Assembly (NCBI RefSeq): GCF_049310925.1
Contig: NZ_JBMERP010000003.1
Location: 80,199 to 144,198, forward strand
Length of the DNA: 64,000 nucleotides
Direction of reading: 5' to 3'
Source: Virgibacillus_F sp049310925
GTDB lineage: Bacteria; Bacillota; Bacilli; Bacillales; Amphibacillaceae
The notes under the pieces are model-generated. The model worked only from the letters and a program-made list of their open reading frames with translations, was not told where the DNA came from and did no database searches. Made by a program: the position numbers and the translations under genes. Shown here piece by piece: positions 8,781-15,958 of this stretch (position 1 is its first letter; the number at the start of each line of letters is the position of its first letter).

Positions 8781-8954
8781 GGTGTGACAACGTTTTGTGA
8801 AGGTTTTCTAATCGTAGTATCATTCGGTAAACCTAAACGGAAACAAATCGTAAAGGTTGCGGACTACACTAGTTTAACCGAGCATATCGACAGTTCAAAC
8901 GAATATAAACAACCGTTATATAGACGTTTTGCGGTTGTTAATAACGATAAGTAA
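8721..8954 (+). CDS. Possible small ORF crossing attL (77 aa)
   Basis: An open frame begins inside the att repeat (ATG 8721, another frame of yutM) and ends just before the integrase leader. The part outside the repeat (GTG 8784 onward, about 56 aa) is basic and element-specific (FGKPKRKQIVKVADY). No clear ribosome-binding site is visible and no family is recognised. The position between att and int fits a small excision factor, but there is no motif evidence. It could be non-coding. Confidence 0.25.
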   Translation: MVVDHRLKRKIARAHRKNVSGVTTFCEGFLIVVSFGKPKRKQIVKVADYTSLTEHIDSSNEYKQPLYRRFAVVNNDK

Positions 8955-8998
8955 GACTTTCTTAGCGCTAAATTTAGGCGTTGGGGAGGTCTTTTTTT
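8953..8998 (+). promoter_or_regulatory. Leader hairpin with terminator shape covering the integrase SD
   Basis: AAGACTTTC (8953-8961) pairs with GGGAGGTCTT-side bases 8985-8993 (five Watson-Crick pairs, then G-U containing pairs), followed by a T-run (8992-8998). The 3' arm is the Shine-Dalgarno GGGGAGG of the integrase, whose GTG start is at 8999. The same RNA could stop read-through from yutM and hide the integrase ribosome site. A like arrangement precedes the second integrase at 21134. Confidence 0.5.
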
Positions 8999-10033
8999 GT
9001 GTCTTTAAAGAAACGCAAGAGAATCACAAAACTAGCGGAACCTGTAAAGGATTTTCCGAACTTGACGCAAACACAAGCGATTGACATTGTTATTAGCGGA
9101 AAGCGAACGGAAGGTGTAAGGGACCGCACTATTAAAGATTACGTTAAGATGTGGGAATATTTCACGAAGTGGCTAAACGATAACTACATAGTGGACTATG
9201 TAAACGACTTAACGGCGGAGGAATTTCGGAATTATATAAATTACATGAAGTACGACAAGCGCAAGTATGCGGGACACAAGTATATAGACGGTGATAAGCA
9301 AGCGATCGGATTGTCCGACACGACGATAAATATTAACTTGCGATGTTTGAAGGCGTTGTTTAATTACTTATATCGCGAGGGCTTGCTCGAAGTGAATCCG
9401 ATAGAAAACGTTAGGTTACTACGTCAGGACAACGTAAACGACTTAACCAACCCGTTAACAAATGACGAGGTGAAGGATATTTTAGCACTACCAAACAAGC
9501 GTGATTTCGTGGGTTACCGTGACTTTGTAGCTATTAACACCTTGTTAGATAGTGGCCTACGTATTCGTGAATTACTTTCATTACGTGCGGAAGACGTGGA
9601 TATAAAGACACGGTTTATTACGATTAAGTCTAGCGAAAGCAAGAGCCGTAATTTCCGATTAGTTCCTATATCTACGCACGTAGCGAAGTTGCTATTGCAA
9701 TTAATAACGGAAACCAAGACGCATTTTAAAACGGATAGGATTTTCTTATCTAGTTACGGGGAGCCGTTAGGAGCGAATCACTTTAATAAACGGTTGAAAT
9801 ATTACGCAGAAAAGGCAGGAGTTAAGAACAAGAAGGTTACGGCACACGTCTACCGCCATACATGGGCCAAGAATATGATACTTAACGGTTGCGACGCCTT
9901 CACGTTGCAGAAAATCGGCGGCTGGGCAGATATACGTACAATGCGCCGGTATATACAAATGGACGTATCAGAAATGAGAGAAAGCCACGACCAGTTTTCA
10001 CCGGTCAATACGATGTTTAATAAACGTAAATAA
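8999..10033 (+). CDS. Tyrosine recombinase (island integrase)
   Basis: About 344 aa. N-terminal SAM-like core-binding domain (about residues 25-125) and C-terminal catalytic domain. Catalytic residues are visible: Arg in SGLRIRELL (about 188), the HVYRH box (His-x-x-Arg, about 284) and the tyrosine in MRRYIQMD (about 316). It should cut and join within the 94-bp att sequence in yutM. GTG 8999 is preferred over TTG 8981 because GGGGAGG (8983-8989) lies between them. It is transcribed away from attL. CG-rich codon use marks it as foreign. Confidence 0.95.
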   Translation: MSLKKRKRITKLAEPVKDFPNLTQTQAIDIVISGKRTEGVRDRTIKDYVKMWEYFTKWLNDNYIVDYVNDLTAEEFRNYINYMKYDKRKYAGHKYIDGDKQAIGLSDTTININLRCLKALFNYLYREGLLEVNPIENVRLLRQDNVNDLTNPLTNDEVKDILALPNKRDFVGYRDFVAINTLLDSGLRIRELLSLRAEDVDIKTRFITIKSSESKSRNFRLVPISTHVAKLLLQLITETKTHFKTDRIFLSSYGEPLGANHFNKRLKYYAEKAGVKNKKVTAHVYRHTWAKNMILNGCDAFTLQKIGGWADIRTMRRYIQMDVSEMRESHDQFSPVNTMFNKRK

Positions 10034-10054
10034 AAAAGTGAAGGAGGTAATCAA

Positions 10055-10189
10055 GTGGACAAACGAATTGCATTTTATACAAAAAAAGTAGCGCAATACG
10101 GATCGACTCATGTTAGCAAACGCAGGAACCAATACCGTTATGACCGACTCATGCAGTACAAATCGAAGTTGAACGAACTAGCAAAGTAA
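10055..10189 (+). CDS. Small basic hypothetical protein (44 aa)
   Basis: GTG 10055 is preceded by a strong SD (AAGGAGGT, 10041-10048) 21 bp after the integrase stop. The product is short and basic, rich in K, R, Q and Y (KKVAQYGSTHVSKRRNQY), with no known motif. The strong RBS supports translation. It may be an accessory DNA-binding or excision factor made with the integrase; this is only inference from size, charge and position. Confidence 0.55.
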   Translation: MDKRIAFYTKKVAQYGSTHVSKRRNQYRYDRLMQYKSKLNELAK

Positions 10190-10206
10190 AAATCACACAA
10201 AAAAAA

Positions 10207-10339
10207 GGCGCTATACCCAAACGTCGAAACGTAAGAATACACCACCTAGTCACGTAGGTATATCTTATAAAATTTAAGTGTATTTGTCAATTCGGAGGGT
10301 TTAACACAAAAACAGAACATACGTTTGTTTTATAGCGCC
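10207..10339 (+). promoter_or_regulatory. Long-range inverted repeat in leader of HTH gene
   Basis: GGCGCTATA (10207-10215) pairs with TATAGCGCC (10331-10339), and AAACG (10219-10223) with CGTTT (10322-10326), closing a 133-base loop region that ends 19 bases before the next start codon. It also contains GGAGGG (10294-10299). A structured leader, terminator precursor or replication-control RNA is possible. Confidence 0.4.
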
Positions 10340-10358
10340 CTAATCGGAGGGCAACGAC

Positions 10359-11138
10359 ATGCAACCTAAAACTTACGAGTCATTAACATTCGAGAATATC
10401 GAGCAATACCGCACGTTTGAAACTAAGCACGAAATGGACGTTAAAATATATGAATACATTGAACGGTTACGCACGGACGAGCAGCCGGAATCAGTAATAG
10501 AAGTATTACGTTTCTTTGGGCGGTGTAGCTTACGAGTTAAAGGCGTTAGTTTCGCTAAGTATCAAACAATAGCGGACAGTATAGGCAAGTCCGTAAGCAC
10601 CGTCAAAAGGTCGGTCAAGGTACTTAAAGAGTACTGCATGATCGAGTGTGTTCCGACTATTAAGAAGTGGCTAGGACGTGGCAAAAGCCGTAGAAAGTCA
10701 GTTAATATTATTCAGATTTTATCGCAGATGAACCGACAGAATGAACCCACAGCAGAACTCAAAGAAACTAGCACGGACGCGCCTTCCAACGTTGAAAAGG
10801 AAGTCGAACCATCTGTATTAAATCATTCAAATACTAATACCTACGTACTAGAGACGGGAGTGACGTTAAACTCGGCCAGGGCGATTAAGAACGCTATACC
10901 GGAAGTAATTTATAACACGTTAAACCCGTTCTTCAACGCCAAGGATTTACAGCGATTGACTGGCGTTGTGTTCCGTGCTAAGACGTCTAAATTACATATA
11001 GAAAGCTATTCAGACGCATTTACAGACGCTCTACTCGACGTTATAAGACGTTACAAGGAAGGCACTATATCGAACCTTGACGGCTATTTGTACGCAACTA
11101 TAAAACGATTAAGTAGACGGCTATTTCTTGCGAGTTAA
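10359..11138 (+). CDS. Helix-turn-helix protein, plasmid-replication type
   Basis: 259 aa. A winged-helix/HTH segment is clear at about residues 67-95 (YQTIADSIGKSVSTVKRSVK), like the N-terminal domain of plasmid and phage replication or regulatory proteins. The remaining C-terminal part (about 170-259) is unrecognised. RBS: CGGAGGGC before ATG 10359. The position after the integrase and before recombinase/ParB genes suggests a plasmid-like maintenance module. A transcription regulator is the main alternative. Confidence 0.65.
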   Translation: MQPKTYESLTFENIEQYRTFETKHEMDVKIYEYIERLRTDEQPESVIEVLRFFGRCSLRVKGVSFAKYQTIADSIGKSVSTVKRSVKVLKEYCMIECVPTIKKWLGRGKSRRKSVNIIQILSQMNRQNEPTAELKETSTDAPSNVEKEVEPSVLNHSNTNTYVLETGVTLNSARAIKNAIPEVIYNTLNPFFNAKDLQRLTGVVFRAKTSKLHIESYSDAFTDALLDVIRRYKEGTISNLDGYLYATIKRLSRRLFLAS

Positions 11139-11465
11139 TGTGTAAAGTATAAAAACTTGACGGCCATGCGCGAGTTTAGTCGTAAATTCACGTGTGATTT
11201 AGTGTGATAAAGCGTGTGTTACTTTTAGTAAGTGTATGAGATTACACGTATCTTCACGTATGTGAAACGTTGGGGGTACAGAGTGGCGGTTTTTCCGTTC
11301 ACCAGCCGTCCTTGCCGAAAAATACGAGGGTGCTGCTTGGTATAACCGGACAAAACGCGGGATCAGTGACGCTTGGCAACCGTGTCCGCAAAAGTATACA
11401 TATATGAACATGACGAACTTAGCCGTTCCGCCGTTCATAAAAGTATTACGCTCGATTACATGAAA
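11139..11465. other. Intergenic region, no supported gene
   Basis: About 330 bp between the HTH gene and the recombinase. One frame stays open from about 11270 to 11462 (fragment ending FIKVLRSIT) but has no start codon with an RBS, so I do not call it. It contains repeats of the CACGTNT type (ATTCACGTGTGATT, TTACACGTATCTTCACGTATG, 11188-11261), which could be protein-binding sites. Confidence 0.4.
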
Positions 11466-11494
11466 GTTCGTATAAATATTGACATTTTACGAAC
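11466..11494. promoter_or_regulatory. Candidate resolvase crossover/operator site
   Basis: GTTCGTA (11466-11472) and TACGAAC (11488-11494) form a perfect inverted repeat with AT-rich centre, total 29 bp. This is the size and form of a serine-resolvase crossover subsite and lies directly upstream of the recombinase gene. It overlaps the -35 box of its promoter, so binding could also repress the gene. Confidence 0.55.
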
Positions 11495-11507
11495 GATAAG
11501 TTATACT
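11479..11507 (+). promoter_or_regulatory. SigA-type promoter of the serine recombinase
   Basis: TTGACA (11479-11484), 17-base spacer, TATACT (11502-11507): near-consensus. The start codon at 11542 is 35 bp downstream of the -10 box. Confidence 0.75.
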
Positions 11508-11541
11508 GAACGTACCATAAATTAATCGGAGGTAATCGTAC

Positions 11542-12183
11542 ATGAGTGAGGACAAAACATTCGCATATATTCGAGTATCAAGCAAGGATCAGAACGAAGC
11601 TAGGCAAGTCGATACTATGCAACGGTTAGGCGTCAACGAACGGGACGTATACGTCGATAAGGTTAGCGGTAAGAACACGAATAGACCGCAATACCAAGCG
11701 TTAAAGACGCAAGCACGGAAGGGTGATACAGTTATATTCGACAGTATAACTCGTATGAGCCGGAACATGAACGACATAAAGGCAGAGTTTAAATATTTTG
11801 TTGACAAAGGCGTATCGTTACAATTCGTTCACGAACCTATGTTAAACACGACAGCCACGGACGAGAACGGCGACGTATTACAACGTGCTATATCCGATAT
11901 AATTCTAACGTTACTATCCGCATTTGCAGAGAAGGAACGGACAGACATAAACGAACGCCAAGCAGAAGGAATCGCAGCAGCTAAACGCAACGGGAAACAG
12001 TTAGGACGTCCAACAGTAACATATAACACGCTTACCAAGGAACAACGTGACTTATTCAACGTACAGTATAGACGTTGGAAAGAAGGCGCACAGACCGCCG
12101 TAGAAACAATGAATAACGTAGACATGAAGAAAACAACGTTTTATAAGATTGTAAAGGAATATGAAGGGTTAATCGGAACGTAA
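11542..12183 (+). CDS. Serine recombinase (resolvase/invertase family)
   Basis: 213 aa. The catalytic domain (residues 1-140) carries the nucleophile serine in YIRVSSKDQNEARQ (about S13) and the conserved arginines in ITRMSRNM. Helix E (AEKERTDINERQAEGIAAAK) is followed by the KRNGKQLGRP linker and a C-terminal HTH (about 170-208). It acts in cointegrate or dimer resolution of plasmids, or DNA inversion. With a ParB gene downstream it fits plasmid-style maintenance of an excised circle. Confidence 0.92.
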   Translation: MSEDKTFAYIRVSSKDQNEARQVDTMQRLGVNERDVYVDKVSGKNTNRPQYQALKTQARKGDTVIFDSITRMSRNMNDIKAEFKYFVDKGVSLQFVHEPMLNTTATDENGDVLQRAISDIILTLLSAFAEKERTDINERQAEGIAAAKRNGKQLGRPTVTYNTLTKEQRDLFNVQYRRWKEGAQTAVETMNNVDMKKTTFYKIVKEYEGLIGT

Positions 12184-12254
12184 GCACAGACGCAAACAGC
12201 CACAGGAACGCCACACACCGCCATACAACAGCATATGAGAAGTAATAGATTTAT

Positions 12255-12305
12255 AGGTCGTTAGTCTACGTATAGCCTTTATACGTGTTACTGACGGCCT
12301 TTTTG
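12255..12305 (+). terminator. Terminator after serine recombinase
   Basis: A long hairpin: AGGTCGTTAGT pairs with ACTGACGGCCT (with G-U), and an inner TACGTATA with TATACGT, followed by TTTTT. Confidence 0.85.
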
Positions 12306-12545
12306 TGTTGACGGATTACAACGGCAAGGCAAGAGTGTTATGGGGGTGGGGTATCTCGGAAAGACTGGCTGCCGGGCGCTTGAAAATTTACGTTAAAATT
12401 TTGTATGTCGAGGGCCAAAAGTTCATAAATTTGTCACAAAGGCACTGCACTGCAGGTATGGCATACGATTAAAGGCTATAACTCGGGAGCAGTGTCGGGC
12501 CATTGTCCTGTATATTTGGATGCAAATTTAAGGAGGCGTTATGAA

Positions 12546-13649
12546 ATGGAAATCACAAACATTAAACTTACAGAAATCATTGCAAATCCAAACCAACCAC
12601 GGAAAAACTTTGATGATCAGGCACTCCAAGAGTTGTCCGATTCAATAAAAATTGACGGGCTTATGGCACCGATAACGGTTCGAATCATGCAACATGACAC
12701 AATGGGCTATGAAATCGTACAAGGTGAACGGCGCTATAGAGCATCGAAAATTGCAGGCTTAACAGAGATTCCCGCATTTATTCAGGAATTAACCGACGAG
12801 GATGCGTTCCACCTATCTGTTATCGAGAATATCCAACGTGAACAATTAACGGCGTTAGAAGAAGCGCGGGCATTTCAAAGTTACGTTGAACTCGGTTATA
12901 AGCATGGTCAAATAACAGAAAAGGTAAGCAAAAGCCGGACATATATAACGAGTAGGCTTCGGTTGTTGAAATTATTACCGGAAATACAGGACATGATTGC
13001 AGAAGGTAAGTTAACAGGAGGACATGCGATACAGATTTTAAAACTTCAGAATGACTTGCCAGGTAAGCGGGATAATGAAAAACCATTCGAATACGCGCAG
13101 GAAATATTGGTAGCGGAATATGAGGGAGTGGATAAAGTTTCTGTCAGTGAAGTTAAACAGGCTGGTGAAAAGATAAAACAAGGGTTTATCATTGCCATTT
13201 TAGATGTGTTTAATAAGGTGTGCAAAAAATTAAAATCGTTGGATTTGTGTGACGAAACCGGAATAGACATAACGGACATTAAAAAAAGTCATTTAGAATC
13301 GGCGGCAGAGTATGAAATCAAAATGATGAATCCAGGTGAAAAGAAATCAGAAGTATATGAAAAGTATGAGGCAATTGAAGAAGAAATACTAAACAGTTCC
13401 TATGATGAACTGATGGATAAATGGGTAGACGGATTATTAAAGCTTCGAGAAGAATCCATTAAAAAGTCTATGGAAACCTTACGGCAAACACAGATAGATT
13501 TAGTCAAATCATACCGTGATGCTGCGGAGTTAAACACAAGTGGACAAAAACAAGAATTAAAAGATAAGGCAGATTATATTGAGAAGATGACGTTTGAAGA
13601 TTTCAACGACTATATACTTGAAAGCTTCCTACCAAAAAGTGTCACGTGA
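12546..13649 (+). CDS. ParB/Spo0J-family CTPase-type partition protein
   Basis: About 367 aa from ATG 12546 (SD AAGGAGG, 12530-12536). ParB N-domain motifs: NPNQPRKNFD (box I), the CTP-binding GERRYRA (box II, about residue 65), and ENIQREQLTALEEA (box III). A central HTH covers about residues 125-150 (GQITEKVSKSRTYITSRL). The C-terminal half is charged coiled coil. No ParA gene is adjacent. A 14-bp palindrome with the parS core TCACGTGA overlaps its stop codon. Codon use is more AT-rich and host-like than its neighbours, so it may have been acquired separately. Confidence 0.88.
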   Translation: MEITNIKLTEIIANPNQPRKNFDDQALQELSDSIKIDGLMAPITVRIMQHDTMGYEIVQGERRYRASKIAGLTEIPAFIQELTDEDAFHLSVIENIQREQLTALEEARAFQSYVELGYKHGQITEKVSKSRTYITSRLRLLKLLPEIQDMIAEGKLTGGHAIQILKLQNDLPGKRDNEKPFEYAQEILVAEYEGVDKVSVSEVKQAGEKIKQGFIIAILDVFNKVCKKLKSLDLCDETGIDITDIKKSHLESAAEYEIKMMNPGEKKSEVYEKYEAIEEEILNSSYDELMDKWVDGLLKLREESIKKSMETLRQTQIDLVKSYRDAAELNTSGQKQELKDKADYIEKMTFEDFNDYILESFLPKSVT

Positions 13650-13652
13650 CAC
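13639..13652. promoter_or_regulatory. parS-like palindrome at the parB stop codon
   Basis: GTGTCACGTGACAC is a perfect 14-bp palindrome. Its central eight bases TCACGTGA are those of the chromosomal parS consensus (TGTTTCACGTGAAACA), while the outer bases differ. It overlaps the TGA of the ParB-like gene, as expected of a cis-acting centromere for that protein. Confidence 0.6.
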
Positions 13653-13670
13653 AATCGTAATTGTAAACGT

Positions 13671-13705
13671 AAATGGCCTAATCTTATTGGTGGTTGGTCA
13701 TTTTT
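13671..13705 (+). terminator. Terminator after parB
   Basis: AAATGGCC pairs with GGTCATTT (G-U allowed), 17-base loop, T-rich tail. Confidence 0.55.
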
Positions 13706-13759
13706 ATTTTAGTAAAAGGAAGGAAATTATCAGAATCTAACGGAAAGGGACGATTTAAT

Positions 13760-13975
13760 ATGAATAACCAACAACTGAAACTGATCCGGTTATACAACGG
13801 AATGAGCCAACGAGAGTTTGGCGCACATATTGGCGTTGCAGAATCGACCATAGCGAAGATCGAAAGCCGCTGGCAATCGGTAAGCGAAGTGACTAGGGCA
13901 AGGGTCCTGCGAAACTTTGACGTAAGCGATCCGGAGTTTATCACGTTTTGTGATCGCATGGACGTAAGAGCATAA
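13760..13975 (+). CDS. Cro/CI-type HTH regulator (71 aa)
   Basis: From ATG 13760 (SD GGAAAGGGA). Nearly the whole protein is an XRE-like HTH: LKLIRLYNGMSQREFGAHIG and VAESTIAKIESRW with the recognition helix around residues 29-40. It could control the P-loop ATPase gene or the island's switch between integrated and free states. Earlier in-frame starts lack a ribosome site. Confidence 0.75.
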   Translation: MNNQQLKLIRLYNGMSQREFGAHIGVAESTIAKIESRWQSVSEVTRARVLRNFDVSDPEFITFCDRMDVRA

Positions 13976-14364
13976 AGTTAGCGGCACTCGTGAGTGCGTA
14001 AGCAAGTAGTAACGGTATACAACGAAGATAACCGGGATTGTCAACAATCCAAGGGAAAGGCTATCGCCAGCATTTCGGGGAGACCGCCCTCATTGCTAAA
14101 CTATTGCCTTTTTCGTACAAGGATATTTACGAAAAGGAATTTACACAGTTAGCGCCCTGAATGGAATGAAGGGCGCAGGGTTTAGGATTTGTAGTAACGA
14201 TATACAACGTTAAAAAGTGTACTTATTCCTTTTAAGGGTTAGGTCGTATAAACCCCGTCATGACAGCGTTTTGGCAGGATTTTGGGACGATAACTTCCCA
14301 AAACCGTTCTAAAAACGATGACAAGTAGCACGGTTCTAAAACGAAAATAAATAGGAGGAACACG
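13976..14364. other. Structured non-coding region; candidate origin or RNA
   Basis: About 390 bp without a gene. It contains two copies of GTAGTAACGRTATACAACG (14006-14024 and 14191-14209, one mismatch); palindrome GCACTCGTGAGTGC near 13984-13997; hairpin GCGCCCT/AGGGCGC around 14152-14176; hairpin TTTTGGG/CCCAAAA around 14278-14305; and a duplicated CGTTCTAAAA-ACG motif near 14308-14342. Such a cluster beside a P-loop ATPase fits a replication origin, operator array or structured RNA; the sequence alone does not decide. Confidence 0.45.
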
Positions 14365-15642
14365 ATGATTAAAGTAAATGAACGTAAGGAAATAACCGTA
14401 ATTGATTCGATAATGGGAAGCGGAAAGACGCAATGGGCAATACAACGAATGAACGAAGCTAACCCGCCAGAGAAGTTTATCTATATAACGCCGTTTCTTG
14501 ACGAAGTGGATCGTATCAAAAAGGACGTTACTAACCGTCAGTTTGTAGAGCCTAATAACGCAAATGATGAGGGACGCAAGTTACGCAGCTTAAAGGACTT
14601 GATCGTACAAGGAAAGGACATAGCGTCCACACATTCGTTGTTTAAGACGGCGGACGATGAACTTATTGAATTATTAACAGATAGTGGCTATACGATAATA
14701 CTTGATGAAGTAATGGACTGTGTTGCGTCGGTAGAAGTGAAACCGTCGGACATACGTAAGCTAGAACGTGCTGGCGACATTGAAATAAACGAAGGCAAGG
14801 TTATATGGACGGGCGATCCGCAGGACAATAGTCGTTACATGGATATTCGTTTGGTAGCACAAGCGGGCAACCTTTTCTACTACCGCGGTAAGTTTCTAGT
14901 GTGGGCGTTCCCGCCAAGCGTATTTAATGTCGTGGACGATGTAACCGTAATGACTTACCTATTCGATGGCCAAACACAACGATATTACTTTGACTTGTAC
15001 GGATTCGACTGTAATTATAAAGCGATTAAGCAAGTAGGAGAACGATACGAAATAACGGACCACGTCGTACAGAACGAACGTAGGAAAGAATTGTACGCGT
15101 TGATTAATATTTATGACGGCAAGATGAACGACATCGGAGAAAGCAAGAATGCATTAAGTGTAACTAATTTAAAGCGAATAAATAAAATGGCTGACCTTGA
15201 CTTTATGAAGAAAATTAGGAACAACCTAAGAAACTTTTTCGACCACAAGGTAGGCGCAAAGCGCGAAAATGTTTACTATTCTACCTTGAAAGAGATAGAA
15301 GGGATCATTCAGCCTAAAGGTTATAAAGAACCAAAAGTAAAAAAGAGTGACCGGGGCAAGCGTATCAAACCAAAAGTAGTTATACCGCATAATACTAGAG
15401 CGACAAACGAATACGCCGACAAGTGGGCGATGGCTTATATATTTAACCGCTATATGAAACAAGATATAAAGGTATTCTTCCAGGACAACGAAGTCAAAGT
15501 CAACGACGACCTACTAGCAGTTAGTGACTTATTACAATGGATATACCGATCAAGAATACGCAACGGCGAGCCAGTCGAATTGTATTTACCGTCTAGCCGT
15601 ATGCGCGGGTTACTCAAACAATGGGCGCATTATGAAATATAA
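14365..15642 (+). CDS. P-loop ATPase, helicase-like (replication?)
   Basis: 425 aa. Walker A is at residues 12-20 (SIMGSGKTQ); Walker B/DExx box is ILDEVMD (about residue 112), so the N-terminal third resembles an SF2 helicase or phage origin-binding-protein ATPase domain. Canonical C-terminal helicase motifs (VI, QxxGRxxR) are not evident; the last 100 residues are basic and may bind DNA. SD AGGAGG before ATG 14365. The structured region upstream would be its natural target. Function is inferred only. Confidence 0.65.
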   Translation: MIKVNERKEITVIDSIMGSGKTQWAIQRMNEANPPEKFIYITPFLDEVDRIKKDVTNRQFVEPNNANDEGRKLRSLKDLIVQGKDIASTHSLFKTADDELIELLTDSGYTIILDEVMDCVASVEVKPSDIRKLERAGDIEINEGKVIWTGDPQDNSRYMDIRLVAQAGNLFYYRGKFLVWAFPPSVFNVVDDVTVMTYLFDGQTQRYYFDLYGFDCNYKAIKQVGERYEITDHVVQNERRKELYALINIYDGKMNDIGESKNALSVTNLKRINKMADLDFMKKIRNNLRNFFDHKVGAKRENVYYSTLKEIEGIIQPKGYKEPKVKKSDRGKRIKPKVVIPHNTRATNEYADKWAMAYIFNRYMKQDIKVFFQDNEVKVNDDLLAVSDLLQWIYRSRIRNGEPVELYLPSSRMRGLLKQWAHYEI

Positions 15643-15678
15643 AATCTACTAATCAAACTAAAAAAGGGGAGGTATAAC

Positions 15679-15843
15679 GTGCAAGAGGTCGGAGATTTAG
15701 GGAGAGATTCAGGTGCAGGCGCTGTTAGGTTTACGAAACAATTCACGGAAGGTCTAAACGTAAAAGCGCAGGCGGGCATTTGCGCCCGCCCGCTGAAACT
15801 AATCCACGCATTGAGCTTGAAAGAGTCATACTGTATAAATTAA
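15679..15843 (+). CDS. Possible small protein (54 aa)
   Basis: GTG 15679 follows GGGGAGGT (15666-15673). The product has no known motif. A perfect GGCGGGC/GCCCGCC hairpin (15771-15790) lies inside the frame without a T-run. The good RBS favours translation, but the hairpin could mean that this is a leader or terminator region instead. Confidence 0.35.
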   Translation: MQEVGDLGRDSGAGAVRFTKQFTEGLNVKAQAGICARPLKLIHALSLKESYCIN

Positions 15844-15958
15844 TTAGAACGAGTTGAACGTTTAAAACTGTGCCAATTAAATGCAAATGTACATCTAAGC
15901 TATCATTCAATGACGTTCAGTTGGTTGTTAGAACTCTTAGCTAAATTATTTGTTTAAT

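Noticed and set aside
11199..11438. 79-aa minus-strand ORF and an opposing plus-strand open frame
   Set aside because: Neither has a start with an RBS nor a recognisable motif.
13790..14445. Antisense ORFs (85 and 68 aa) over the HTH gene and structured region
   Set aside because: They overlap better-supported features and have no ribosome site.
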